Positions 24,745-33,119 of a stretch of DNA of 34,393 nt are shown one piece after another; position 1 is the first letter of the stretch, and each line of letters starts with the position of its first letter. Made by a program: the position numbers and the translations under genes. The stretch is from assembly GCF_005543295.1 (NCBI RefSeq), contig NZ_SRSG01000021.1:1-34393 (forward strand), read 5' to 3'. This DNA is from Halalkalirubrum salinum. Lineage in GTDB: Archaea > Halobacteriota > Halobacteria > Halobacteriales > Haloferacaceae. The notes beneath the pieces were generated by a model. It did not search any database and was not told the origin of the DNA. It saw nothing but the letters and a program-made list of their open reading frames with translations.

Positions 24745-24865
24745 ACCGGGTCTCTGAGGGCCGGAGACAAATACCGTGGGGTCTCGGCTGGATGCAACCG
24801 TAAACCTCGGAAGTACGGGCAGCTGCGAAGGTAGGATACAAATCCAGGGGCCACAAAAGGCAGCT

Positions 24866-25864
24866 ATGGTTACGTTTCTCGCTGGCGGGACGGGCACCCC
24901 AAAGCTCCTGTCGGGTGCGGAGTCCGTCTTTGAGCCGGCGGAGATCACGGTTGTCGCTAACACCGGCGATGACATCGAACTCGGTGGACTCCTTGTCTGT
25001 CCGGACATCGACACGGTGCTGTTCGATCGCGGCGGCGTATTGGATCGCGACACATGGTGGGGAATCGACGGAGATACCCACGAAACGAACGAAGAGCTGT
25101 TCGCAATTGCCGAGGCGGCGGGGCTCGCTGGCGGGCCGCGATATCTCGACGCAGCCGCACAGACCGCGGGTCGCGACCTCGCCCGATGGCGACGCTTTTC
25201 GGGGATCGCGGAGTTCATGACGATCGGCGACCGCGATCGAGCGGTCCACATCACACGAACCAGCCTCCTCGATGAGGGCCACACCCTCTCCGAGACAACC
25301 CGGACCTTAGCGGACGCGTTCGGGCTGACGATCGATCTCGTGCCGATGAGCGACGATCCAGTTGCGACGATGATCCACACGCCAGACGGCGTGATCCACT
25401 TTCAGGAGTACTGGGTTGCAAACCGGGCTGAACCGGAAGTCCTCGATGTCACGTACAAAGGTGCTGATGACGCAGCGATGACACAGTCAGTGCGCGATGC
25501 GCTCGCAGATCCGGTGGTGATCGGCCCCTCGAACCCAGTGACGAGTATCGGCCCGATGCTCGCAATCCCTGGCATGCAGGCGGCGCTCGAATCGACGCCG
25601 GTGGTTGTTGTTTCACCGTTTGTCGAAGAGGAAGTATTCTCAGGGCCGGCCGCGGAGCTACTGGCCGGAATCGGCGCAGAGCCCTCAACGGCCGGCGTCG
25701 CCGACCAGTATCCATTCGCGGACGCGTTTGTACTCGATCGTGAGGACCGAACGACGCTTGATCGACCAATCGTGCGAACTGATACGCAGATTGAAACCGA
25801 CGCCGACAGCGAGCGGGTCGCGACGGCTGTCGAGACGGCACTCACAGAGGTCCACACCCAATGA
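24866..25864 (+). CDS. cofD: 2-phospho-L-lactate transferase CofD (coenzyme F420 biosynthesis)
   Basis: A 332-aa CofD. It transfers the phospholactyl (or related) group to the deazaflavin Fo, forming F420-0 or its precursor. Diagnostic motifs are [12 protein letters not shown] (4-15), [23 protein letters not shown] (29-51, the Fo/phosphate loop) and [11 protein letters not shown] in the C-terminal half. The ATG at 24866 is where homology begins; an in-frame upstream extension to 24776 is unsupported. It is the first of four genes, each overlapping the next by ATGA, so it probably heads an operon. Divergent from birA. Confidence 0.95.
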   Translation: MVTFLAGGTGTPKLLSGAESVFEPAEITVVANTGDDIELGGLLVCPDIDTVLFDRGGVLDRDTWWGIDGDTHETNEELFAIAEAAGLAGGPRYLDAAAQTAGRDLARWRRFSGIAEFMTIGDRDRAVHITRTSLLDEGHTLSETTRTLADAFGLTIDLVPMSDDPVATMIHTPDGVIHFQEYWVANRAEPEVLDVTYKGADDAAMTQSVRDALADPVVIGPSNPVTSIGPMLAIPGMQAALESTPVVVVSPFVEEEVFSGPAAELLAGIGAEPSTAGVADQYPFADAFVLDREDRTTLDRPIVRTDTQIETDADSERVATAVETALTEVHTQ

Positions 25865-26628
25865 CCGACCGCAACTTCGGAGCCTCGTTTGCTCCCCGGC
25901 TCGCTGCGGCGAGTCTCAGCGGTGAGTCCGACGCGGCATGGGCCCAATCACTCGCGGATCATGTCGGGTGTGCGTTTATTGGCGGCGTGTCGATCGACGA
26001 GCGAACGCAGGCGGCATCTGCGGCACTTGTCGATCGCGATCGCAACGAATTCCTCACCGAGCGTCCGATCAAATTCATCGACGACCAACTCAGGTCGCTC
26101 TCAGAGACAGAGACGGCGATCGGGGTGAACGTCCGAACGACGCGGGTCGATCGACTGCGCGAGGCCGCAGCTGTCTGTCGATCCCACGGTGCGATCCTTG
26201 AGGTGAACGCGCACTGTCGACAGCCGGAATTGACCGCGATCGGCTGCGGCGAGTCACTGCTTGCAGACACCGATCGCCTCGAGCGATACGTCGCTGCGGC
26301 CGCAGAGATTGGCGCAACTGTTGGGGTGAAAGCCCGTGCGGAGGTTTCGGGAGTCGATCTCGGGGACGTCGCAGCGGCAGTCGAATCGGCCGGTGGGTCG
26401 ATCCTCCACGTCGATGCGATGGATTCACCCGAACCGATCGCCACGGTGGCCAACAAATCCGAGCTGTTCGTGATTGCGAACAACGGCGTTCGCGATCGCG
26501 AGACTGCCTACGAGTACCTCCGGCTCGGAGCGGATGCAGTCAGCGTTGGGCGGCCAACCCGCCAGCCGGAACGACTCGATTCGATCCGGACAGCGGTCGA
26601 CGCATGGTTCGCGGAGGTGACCGCATGA
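25861..26628 (+). CDS. Dus-like TIM-barrel protein (methanogenesis marker 9 / archaeal tRNA-dihydrouridine-synthase-like)
   Basis: A 255-aa flavoprotein-like barrel. The segment [13 protein letters not shown] (111-123) places Cys119 where Dus enzymes hold their catalytic Cys (normally NCGCP). GVKARAEV and the C-terminal [28 protein letters not shown] form the FMN phosphate-binding end. The NAHCRQPE form is that of the Dus-like 'marker 9' proteins of methanogens rather than classical tRNA Dus. Its substrate is not established. It overlaps cofD by 4 bases and the CitG-like gene by 4 bases, arguing for a coenzyme rather than a tRNA role, though this is inference. Confidence 0.8.
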   Translation: MTDRNFGASFAPRLAAASLSGESDAAWAQSLADHVGCAFIGGVSIDERTQAASAALVDRDRNEFLTERPIKFIDDQLRSLSETETAIGVNVRTTRVDRLREAAAVCRSHGAILEVNAHCRQPELTAIGCGESLLADTDRLERYVAAAAEIGATVGVKARAEVSGVDLGDVAAAVESAGGSILHVDAMDSPEPIATVANKSELFVIANNGVRDRETAYEYLRLGADAVSVGRPTRQPERLDSIRTAVDAWFAEVTA

Positions 26629-27503
26629 GCGCCGGCGAGACGTTGGACCGGGATCGATCGCCAGCCGAGAACGCCCAGTTGGCGCTGTTGCTTGAGGTGG
26701 CCGGGACGCCAAAACCAGGCAACGTCGATCGCCACCGCGATCTCGAATCCCTGCGGTTCGAGCACTTCCTCGCGGGAGCGATCGGCTCGGGAGCTGGCCT
26801 CAGGACCGCCCAGCAGGGAGCGTCCGTGGGCGACGCGTTTGAGACGGCAGTCGCCGGAATGAGCAATCAACGCGGTGGGAACACCCAGTTCGGCTGTTTG
26901 TTGCTGCTTGTGCCGCTCGTCGCGACGGCCGCAAGCGGGGCGCTCACGCCAACGCGAGCGAGAGATACCGTGGAATCGACGACCGTCGAAGACGCGGTCG
27001 CGTTCTACCGGAGCTTCGAACGCGTCGATGTCGCTGTTCGCGATCCACCGGCAGACGTCGATGCTCTCGATGTGCGACGCGGTGGCGCAGCCGCCGAGGC
27101 GATACGTGATCGCGAAATGACACTGTACGACATTATGATACTCAGCGCGGAGCCGACAACGAACCGTCCGGCCGACGGAAACGCCCGCGAGTGGACGACG
27201 GGGTTCGAACGATCGTTCCGTGCGGCCGATGAACTGCTCTCGGACGAGGGGCCGGTTGGCGATCGGATTGCACGGACGTTCCTTCGGCTCTTGGCAGAGG
27301 AGCCGGATACGCTGGTCGCAACAAATCACGGGACAGAGACAGCGAGAGACGTCTGCGATCGGGCGGCGGCGATCGGTCTGGATCTCGACGCTGCAGCGCA
27401 ACTCGCGGAGACGTTTGTCGACGGGGGAATTAACCCGGGGACGACAGCGGACCTTACGGCTGCGGCGGCGTTCATCGCACTGGAACGGGGGCTAACAGTA
27501 TGA
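26625..27503 (+). CDS. Triphosphoribosyl-dephospho-CoA synthase (CitG/MdcB) family protein
   Basis: A 292-aa helical protein of the CitG family. The family motif TPKPGNVDRHRD (28-39) and NQRGGNTQFGCLLLLVPL (81-98) are clear. CitG itself joins dephospho-CoA and ATP to make the citrate-lyase prosthetic group, but no citrate or malonate lyase genes are present here. Archaeal and methylotroph CitG-like proteins lie near C1-cofactor genes, and a phosphoribosyl- or ribosyl-transfer step in a cofactor is the better guess. The start is the ATG at 26625 overlapping the previous stop (ATGA). The alternative upstream ATG at 26604 would give a longer overlap. Confidence 0.85.
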   Translation: MSAGETLDRDRSPAENAQLALLLEVAGTPKPGNVDRHRDLESLRFEHFLAGAIGSGAGLRTAQQGASVGDAFETAVAGMSNQRGGNTQFGCLLLLVPLVATAASGALTPTRARDTVESTTVEDAVAFYRSFERVDVAVRDPPADVDALDVRRGGAAAEAIRDREMTLYDIMILSAEPTTNRPADGNAREWTTGFERSFRAADELLSDEGPVGDRIARTFLRLLAEEPDTLVATNHGTETARDVCDRAAAIGLDLDAAAQLAETFVDGGINPGTTADLTAAAAFIALERGLTV

Positions 27504-28129
27504 CCGCAGAGGATCCAGCGGGGATGCATCTCAAGGGCTGGCCGGTCGCGCTCCGCGGCGTCACAGAGTCGATCGTCGCGACGCTCGGCCCGAACGAGTT
27601 GTGGAACATGGCTGCACTGGGACTGCATGCCCCCGAATCGCGCGAGGATCCCGTTACTGCGACCACCTGGGGCAACACACGGACGAAGCGAAACTTCGAG
27701 CGGCGCGGTGGTGGGGTGGTACAGTTCACCGCCGATCCACGAGCGTTCGTCGACGCTGCAGCGACGATCCGCGAAGAACCAGAATCGGTTCTGCCAAGCG
27801 CAGCCGCAAGCGTCGAGGTCACCGCCGCAGCAATCGACCAGGGAGTCGATGGCGGGACCGAGTGGACGACGTGGACGATTGAACCAATCGAAGAGACCGC
27901 AACCGTCTACGAGCGGGTCGTCCCCACCATCAACCGTGGGTTTGGGGCCGTGATCGACGCAACGGTCGCCGCCTCGCGGCTCGACGTCGACGCCTTCGAG
28001 ACCGAGGCGCTCCTCGATCGGCTTCGATACTTCGAGACCACAGTCGAGAAATGCGGCGGCCCTGCCGAACGAGCAGCCTTCGAGCGGCTCAGCGAGGTGT
28101 CTGAGTGGCGATCGCATCCCGAGGAGTAA
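27500..28129 (+). CDS. DUF447 family protein (FMN-binding split-barrel-like)
   Basis: A 209-aa protein of the DUF447 family. It starts after a short lead with WPVALRGVTESIVATLGPNELWNMAALGLHA, the conserved N-terminal split-barrel strands, and has TWGNTRTKRNFERRGGGVVQF as the central motif. The C-terminal helical part holds VVPTINRGFGAVIDATVAASRLDV. The fold is that of flavin-reductase-like proteins, so flavin or F420 binding is possible. DUF447 genes also accompany tetrahydromethanopterin and C1 genes in methanogens and methylotrophs. It is the last of the four ATGA-linked genes and ends 33 bases from the convergent regulator. Confidence 0.87.
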   Translation: MTAEDPAGMHLKGWPVALRGVTESIVATLGPNELWNMAALGLHAPESREDPVTATTWGNTRTKRNFERRGGGVVQFTADPRAFVDAAATIREEPESVLPSAAASVEVTAAAIDQGVDGGTEWTTWTIEPIEETATVYERVVPTINRGFGAVIDATVAASRLDVDAFETEALLDRLRYFETTVEKCGGPAERAAFERLSEVSEWRSHPEE

Positions 28130-28162
28130 CGGTCCGGTGGTCCGTCTCGGGTGAGAACCCAC

Positions 28163-28702
28163 CTACGACAGCTGTGCGGCCAGGTCTGCCTCGGTGATGA
28201 TGCCGATCGTCTCACCGCCAGATGTGACCATGATCGCCTTGTAGTGGTCGAGTAAGTTCCGAACCTCATCGACAGTGGCGTCGCGAGCGACCGTCGGGAA
28301 CGACTCGCTCATTACCTCGCTGACTGGCAGTTCGCTGACGTCGTCGCCCGCATGGATCACGTCGCTTTGGCTGATCGAGCCGACCGGAATGCCGTTTTGT
28401 AACACTGGCAGCTGTGAGTACGCCTCTCGTTCCATCCGATCGACCGCCTCTCGGACGGAGTCGTCGGGTGCGACCGCGATTACCGTCTCATTCATCAGAT
28501 CCGCAGCCCGGACAACGTCGCCTTCGGCCTCGTCTAACGCGTTGACAATTCGCCGGAGAGTCGACAGCCGTGGGTCGACGTCACCGCCCTCGATTCGCGC
28601 GATGAGCGGCTGGGAAACGCCCGCTGCCTCCGCAAGCGAGCTCTGGGTGAGTCCGAGCGCATTCCGACGCTCGCGGAGATCCTGTGGTGTCGGCAGTTCC
28701 AT
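28163..28702 (-). CDS. HTH (XRE) transcriptional regulator with paired CBS domains
   Basis: A 179-aa regulator. Residues 4-60 form an XRE-type helix-turn-helix (LTQSSLAEAAGVSQPLIARIEGG). Residues 65-120 and 125-178 are two CBS domains (MNETVIAVAPDDSVREAVDRM and VMSESFPTVARDATVDEVRNLLDHY), forming a Bateman module that usually senses adenosyl nucleotides. This architecture is common in archaea. The ATG at 28702 is set by the HTH start and a TATA-like catataac about 25 bases upstream. It is convergent with the cofD operon. Its targets are not evident. Confidence 0.95.
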   Translation of the reverse strand: MELPTPQDLRERRNALGLTQSSLAEAAGVSQPLIARIEGGDVDPRLSTLRRIVNALDEAEGDVVRAADLMNETVIAVAPDDSVREAVDRMEREAYSQLPVLQNGIPVGSISQSDVIHAGDDVSELPVSEVMSESFPTVARDATVDEVRNLLDHYKAIMVTSGGETIGIITEADLAAQLS

Positions 28703-28766
28703 ACCCGTGTGATTACTTCGGGTTATATGAAAACGTTTCGTCGTCGGATACACTCGGTAGGGAGTC

Positions 28767-28827
28767 GTCTTTAAACTTAGGCGGAGTCGTCAGGATTGTC
28801 TTTAAACTTAGGCGGAGTCGTCAGGAT
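28767..28827. repeat. 31-base tandem duplication of a gene 3' end
   Basis: The 30 bases at 28767-28796 recur exactly at 28798-28827 with a period of 31. The second copy spans the stop codon and last codons (D-D-S-A) of the DUF555 gene, so the first copy is a second, untranslated version of the same 3' end. A further partial GGAGTCGTC lies at 28761-28769. Confidence 0.9.
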
Positions 28828-29173
28828 CGGCTTCGGTTTCGATGACTTCGATGACAGAAAGCGGCACGTCACGCAGCGCACCGCCGACCTCGCTTTTGGC
28901 GATCCGTGAGGCGTGTTCTTCCCCGTCGGCGTTGAAAATCTCGATCTCAAGAAGTAGTCCGACAAGCGCGGTGTTCGCAGCGATATACGCCGAATCAAAT
29001 GGCTCGCCACAGGCCGGACAGCCCGTCGCACCGACCTCAACTTCGACGTACTCTTTGTCCTGTTGGTTCAGTCGCTTGCCAGCCTCGCTCACCGCGACGC
29101 CGATCGCATCGTCAATATCCTCTACGTCTCGGACCAACCATGCCGCTTCCATCGCGACGAGGTAATTGCTCAT
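28808..29173 (-). CDS. DUF555 (UPF0212) protein with CPxC zinc knuckle
   Basis: A 121-aa DUF555 family protein, function unknown. It starts SNYLVAMEAAWLVRDVEDIDDAI, carries GCPACGEPFDSAYIAANTALVGLLLEIEIFN (probable metal site at the two cysteines of CPAC) and ends with an acidic tail. The ATG at 29173 is where homology begins; the long upstream extension is unsupported. It is paralogous to the protein at 18011-18439, which has lost the knuckle. The gap to 29512 (339 bases) contains no gene that I can support, only the palindrome at 29331-29351. Confidence 0.93.
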   Translation of the reverse strand: MSNYLVAMEAAWLVRDVEDIDDAIGVAVSEAGKRLNQQDKEYVEVEVGATGCPACGEPFDSAYIAANTALVGLLLEIEIFNADGEEHASRIAKSEVGGALRDVPLSVIEVIETEADPDDSA

Positions 29174-29330
29174 ACGTGATCCACGCGTCACAGCACCTCG
29201 TTTCTTGTGGTTCACAGTGCCGAAGCGACACGACACCGTGTCACACGCCAAAGGAGCGACCAAATTAGTCTGCAGCACTCCACAGACCGGAGCCACCGGC
29301 GATATCATCTCGGCGTACGACAGGTGAGAG

Positions 29331-29351
29331 ATTCTCATAACGTATGAGAAT
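29331..29351. promoter_or_regulatory. 21-base perfect palindrome (possible operator)
   Basis: ATTCTCATA-ACG-TATGAGAAT: 9-base perfect arms around a 3-base centre, in the 339-base gap between DUF555 and the small membrane protein. It is AT-rich and has no T-run, so it looks like a protein-binding site rather than a terminator. It lies 158 bases before the DUF555 start and 162 bases before the start at 29513, so the target gene is unclear. Confidence 0.5.
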
Positions 29352-29512
29352 TCAGTGGGTCGATGATCCGATCGATTCGGGAGTATCACCGATCTTCACA
29401 ACCGAATTTGTGTTTCGAACAACTCCAATAGAATCGCCAGACAGCAGCCTGATCTGTCGGTCGGCCGTTCCACTAAGTATTTATACATGGACGGCTGGAG
29501 GACAGGTATCGA

Positions 29513-29686
29513 ATGATCGAATCGGCCACCCGGCTCACGCTGTTCACGCTGTACCAACTGACCGTCGCGCTCGGGATCGTGATGCTCCCGATCGCGGTCC
29601 TCGCGCGCAGGGTTGGCGTTACCCTGCCTGTCAGACGAGCGATCGACGCGACCGAACGAGCCTACGAGCAGAAGACAAAAAACTAA
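29513..29686 (+). CDS. 57-aa single-pass membrane protein
   Basis: A 57-codon ORF: MIESATRLTLFTLYQLTVAL, then a hydrophobic stretch (GIVMLPIAVLA, helix about 8-30), and a basic/acidic tail containing VGVTLPVRRAIDATERAYEQ. A classical TATA element (tatttatac, 29478-29486) lies about 27 bases before the ATG, which supports it as an expressed leaderless gene. One membrane helix with a charged C-terminal tail is predicted. It precedes the proteasome beta gene by 109 bases on the same strand. Function unknown. Confidence 0.72.
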   Translation: MIESATRLTLFTLYQLTVALGIVMLPIAVLARRVGVTLPVRRAIDATERAYEQKTKN

Positions 29687-29795
29687 TCCTGCCAGCCGTT
29701 GGTTTGCTGCACCTGCCTGCTGAGCGACAGCGCCGGTATCGGGGTTCTTTCCCTGAAAGGTTGCATTTATCAGCGACGGAGCGTAAGTAGACACA

Positions 29796-30521
29796 ATGCG
29801 AACTCCAAACAGCGGTTTCTCCGAGGGATCAGGCCAGTTTGATAGCGATGTCTCGCGTGTCTTCGGCCCCGAACTCGGTGAATTCCCACAGAACGGGGCA
29901 AAAAGCGCCGAGGACGACGAAACGCTGAAGACGGGGACAACGACTGTCGGAATCAAGGCTGAAGACGGCGTCGTGCTCGCGACAGACATGCGCGCAAGCA
30001 TGGGATACATGGTGTCGAGCAAGGACGTCCAGAAGGTCGAAGAGATTCACCCGACTGGCGCGCTCACGATCGCCGGGTCGGTCTCGGCGGCCCAGAACCT
30101 GATTAGTTCGCTGAAAGCGGAGGTCCGATTGTACGAGGCCCGCCGCGGCGAGCACATGAGCATGAAAGCCCTTTCGACGCTCACCGGCAACTTCCTCCGA
30201 TCGGGAGCGTTCTTCATCGTCAGCCCAATTCTCGGCGGTGTCGACGACGAGGGGCCGCACATCTACAGCCTCGATCCGCTCGGTGGGACGACAGAAGAGG
30301 AATACACTGTCTCGGGATCTGGCAGCCAGTACGCTCTTGGCCTGCTCGAACAGGAGTACGAGGAGGACATCAGCGTTGAAGACGCAAAGACCGCGGCAGC
30401 CAGAGCGGTCAAATCTGCCGTCGAGCGCGACCTAGCCTCCGGTAACGGCATCAACATCGCGGTCGTGACCGACGAGGGTGTCGACATCACCCGCTACAAA
30501 GACTTCGACGACGTACTGTAG
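29796..30521 (+). CDS. psmB: Proteasome beta subunit PsmB
   Basis: A 241-aa precursor of the 20S proteasome beta subunit. A 47-residue propeptide ends at KTG, so autocleavage exposes Thr48 of TTTVGIKAEDGVVLATD, the catalytic nucleophile; mature Asp17 and Lys33 equivalents lie in ATDMRASMGYMVSSK. GSGSQYALGLLE and the C-terminal VDITRYKDFDDVL are typical. The catalytic beta ring degrades unfolded proteins delivered by PAN-type ATPases; no alpha subunit or PAN gene is in the window. A TATA-like catttatc lies about 28 bases before the ATG. It is convergent with the GCS2-like gene (50-base gap). Confidence 0.97.
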   Translation: MRTPNSGFSEGSGQFDSDVSRVFGPELGEFPQNGAKSAEDDETLKTGTTTVGIKAEDGVVLATDMRASMGYMVSSKDVQKVEEIHPTGALTIAGSVSAAQNLISSLKAEVRLYEARRGEHMSMKALSTLTGNFLRSGAFFIVSPILGGVDDEGPHIYSLDPLGGTTEEEYTVSGSGSQYALGLLEQEYEEDISVEDAKTAAARAVKSAVERDLASGNGINIAVVTDEGVDITRYKDFDDVL

Positions 30522-30571
30522 GCCGACTCTCTGAGCGGTTCGTCGCGCAGTAAGCGCTTGTTTTCGCGTGT

Positions 30572-32122
30572 TCACGCCGGGGGGCGTGTCCAGTCTGCGA
30601 AGGACCCGTCGAGTAGCGTCTCCTGTTGTTCGTTGACGTAGCGGCGCTGCATCGTTTCAATCGCCTCACCCAACGACTGTCCCGCGTCCAGTTCAGCAGC
30701 GACGATCGATCGCTTCCACGAGGCAGGCGTCTCCCGGTTTGTGACCCGCCAGCGAAGTGGCTCGAGATACCGGCCCGCTTCGGACTCCGAGAGTCCGACA
30801 GCGGTGAGCCCGGCCTCAGCGTAGTCGAGTAACTCCGAAAAGACCACGTCGGGATCGCTCGTTTCTGTCCCCTCGGTAGTGATGATTCGTTGGCCGCTAT
30901 CGAAGCCGTCCTCGGCGGCTGCACGGAAATTCTGGCGTGCATCCTCCCACGGGAGGGTACAAAGCGGATGGTCGTGTCGCGTTAGTCCCTCCATTAGCCC
31001 GGCAAACGCTGCCTGGAGAGCGATCGAATCCCGAACCGTTGGCTGGGCGGCAAGCGGGCGGAACTCAATGCGGGCATTCGCCGACGATCGCGTCGCACCG
31101 TCGAACACCGGGCGAACCCATCGCCAGTAGGTTCCGTGTTTGCGACGCAGCGTTGCGAACGAGTCGTCGAAGCGCTCTCCGCGATCGACCGGCATCGGTA
31201 CCATCGTCTCATCGTCGACTACCCGGTGGACGGCGTCTTCGATCGAGTCGAGATCTCTGGGGAATCGAACCTTGTCCGAGTCTGTTGCACTGTTGAGGAC
31301 GGATTCGAAGATGGTAATTCGATTCTCGTGGTGTGCCATCGAAAGGATTTCTTTTGGGGGTGCGTCGTCGTAGAGATCAGCGGGGAAAAACGGCGAGTTC
31401 ACACCGAGTGCGAGGAGCGGACCGGCGATCCGCACCGCATAGTTGAAACATCGCGGGAGGTCTTCTGCCTGTTGCACTTGGTAGTGTGGCTGGATCGAGG
31501 TGATGAGCGATTCGGGCATCACAGTATCGGCCTCGATCGAGACGTGTGGCACGTCGATCCGAAACAGTTCGGTCGCGGCCTCGCTGTTTGCCATCGCGTG
31601 ATAGCGGACGGCGTCTGTCATGTTGGTGGCGATCCGAATGCCGTCGTGTTCGATACTGTCCGTGAGGTAGCTGCGGGCGGTTTCGCCGGCCGGGGGGACG
31701 GTCCACAACCCGTCACTGACGAGTCGCATCCCCTCGGGAGTTGTACAGTCTAAAGCCGCCTGCAGACGACCGCGAACCTCTGATTCTTGTGCGCGAAGTC
31801 CATGTTCGTTGAATGGCTGCGGGCTGGTGGTCATTTCGGCGTTGTGGAGCCCGAGTTCTTTTTCGAATCCAATAAGTTCGAGCAATCGACGAGGAACCCG
31901 ACACAGCGAATACGCCTCGTCACCGCCTCCGTTTCGCCAGCGTCCCTCTGAGACAGCGTAGAACTCGTATTCGAGGCCGATGATCGACTGGTGGTTGTCG
32001 AACGTTCCGTCCCGAAGCTCTTCGATGACGGCATCGCCATCAGCTTCGGCGGCCGTACGAAACGCGTCCAGATCGATCGCCAGCACGTCCTGGACGGCGT
32101 CGGCCAACTCGAAGGTAGTCAT
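30572..32122 (-). CDS. GCS2-superfamily carboxylate-amine ligase-like protein
   Basis: A 516-aa protein with the layout of the glutamate-cysteine ligase 2 superfamily. GLEYEFYAV (49-57) matches the first Mg-binding 'GxExEF' strand. LHNAEMTTSPQPF (92-104), HVSIEADTVMPESLITSIQPHYQV and LGVNSPFFPADLYDD follow in the expected order, and ARIEFRPLAAQPTVRDSIAL resembles the terminal 'ExRxxDxxPT' segment. It is larger than haloarchaeal gamma-glutamylcysteine ligase GshA, so it may act on another amino acid or amine. The ATG at 32122 is set by a gaagtatc TATA-like element about 25 bases upstream; longer frames run antisense through the divergent gene. Confidence 0.8.
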   Translation of the reverse strand: MTTFELADAVQDVLAIDLDAFRTAAEADGDAVIEELRDGTFDNHQSIIGLEYEFYAVSEGRWRNGGGDEAYSLCRVPRRLLELIGFEKELGLHNAEMTTSPQPFNEHGLRAQESEVRGRLQAALDCTTPEGMRLVSDGLWTVPPAGETARSYLTDSIEHDGIRIATNMTDAVRYHAMANSEAATELFRIDVPHVSIEADTVMPESLITSIQPHYQVQQAEDLPRCFNYAVRIAGPLLALGVNSPFFPADLYDDAPPKEILSMAHHENRITIFESVLNSATDSDKVRFPRDLDSIEDAVHRVVDDETMVPMPVDRGERFDDSFATLRRKHGTYWRWVRPVFDGATRSSANARIEFRPLAAQPTVRDSIALQAAFAGLMEGLTRHDHPLCTLPWEDARQNFRAAAEDGFDSGQRIITTEGTETSDPDVVFSELLDYAEAGLTAVGLSESEAGRYLEPLRWRVTNRETPASWKRSIVAAELDAGQSLGEAIETMQRRYVNEQQETLLDGSFADWTRPPA

Positions 32123-32250
32123 GCATATTCGATTGAGGTTCTGATACTTCAACATTGGCGGCCGAGGACAGCTGTGAGTACCAACCACACGAGACACGCC
32201 AGAGAGACCACCAGCACAACACACTTTCCCTTCGGCCGCCTCTGACAGGC

Positions 32251-33066
32251 ATGGAACGCTCCCGAACGGACGCGACAGCCGCGGGGTTGCTTTCGGCGAT
32301 CGCCGACCGCGGCTGGACGCTCGAAGACGGACCGCGACGGGGTCCTGCTGCGATCGGTCGGCCACCAACGGGCGGATCGACGGCCGTCTCAGAGGAGCGA
32401 TCGACACTCACGACTGGACCGGTCGCAATCGAGCCGGTCGCACCAGCCGACGCTGACCCGACGACGATTATCTCACGGGTCGTTCATGCGGATCGACACG
32501 ACCGAAATATCCTGTTTCTGACAGGCTCAGATGAGGTTGCCGAGCAGATCGAGGCCATTGTTAGCGATCCACCGTTGGTTCGTTCGTCTCGATCGGGACT
32601 GCGAACCTTCTACGCCGGTCCAGATCGGATCCCGATCGAGGCAGGCGGCTACGCACTGGTGAAATCTCCACAGGAATCACTTCGATGGCGCGAGACGCGA
32701 ACCCCTGCCGGTCCGGTGGCTGGCGATCCAACGGGTACACGGGGACCACGAGTTGTCATAGAGATTGACGACACAGTTCGCGCCGTGGTGGCAGACGCAA
32801 ACGCACTTGCGAGCCCACCGCCGGAGGCGTTTCCGTATCGCTACCAGCGAGATCCGGACACCAAGCGGTTCTACGTCTTTTCGACCCGGGACGGACCGAC
32901 GGGACCGATCGAGGATTATCCGGGTGTGAAGGCGATCCGCGCGGGTGGATACACCCCGGTTCCGATGCCGATCGTCCCCGAGCACCTCTTCGAAGGAGAG
33001 ACGCCAGCGATCGGCATCTACTCGATCGAGCGCGATCGGATCACTATCGCTGAGCCCCGGACGTAA
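32251..33066 (+). CDS. Conserved haloarchaeal protein, unknown function
   Basis: A 271-aa acidic soluble protein I do not recognise. Residues 1-25 form a helix (SRTDATAAGLLSAIADRGW), followed by a Gly/Pro/Thr-rich stretch. A possible Rossmann-like unit (NILFLTGSDEVAEQIEAIVSDPPLV, about 90-115) is next, then a beta-rich centre and a C-terminal half with aromatic-rich PYRYQRDPDTKRFYVFSTRDG and GVKAIRAGGYTPVPMPIVPEHLF. There is no membrane segment or Cys motif. It is divergent from the GCS2-like gene with 128 bases between starts. The ATG at 32251 is preferred over an upstream frame that would overlap the divergent promoter. Confidence 0.8.
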   Translation: MERSRTDATAAGLLSAIADRGWTLEDGPRRGPAAIGRPPTGGSTAVSEERSTLTTGPVAIEPVAPADADPTTIISRVVHADRHDRNILFLTGSDEVAEQIEAIVSDPPLVRSSRSGLRTFYAGPDRIPIEAGGYALVKSPQESLRWRETRTPAGPVAGDPTGTRGPRVVIEIDDTVRAVVADANALASPPPEAFPYRYQRDPDTKRFYVFSTRDGPTGPIEDYPGVKAIRAGGYTPVPMPIVPEHLFEGETPAIGIYSIERDRITIAEPRT

Positions 33067-33119
33067 TAATAGCAACGTTCTTCCGAAGTCTCAACACCAC
33101 GCGAGTCGATCGACCAGAT

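Noticed and set aside
23773-25380. Long open frame extending birA upstream to 25380
   Set aside because: The extra residues are antisense to cofD, lack family resemblance and pass the BirA HTH start at 24744, which has its own TATA-like element.
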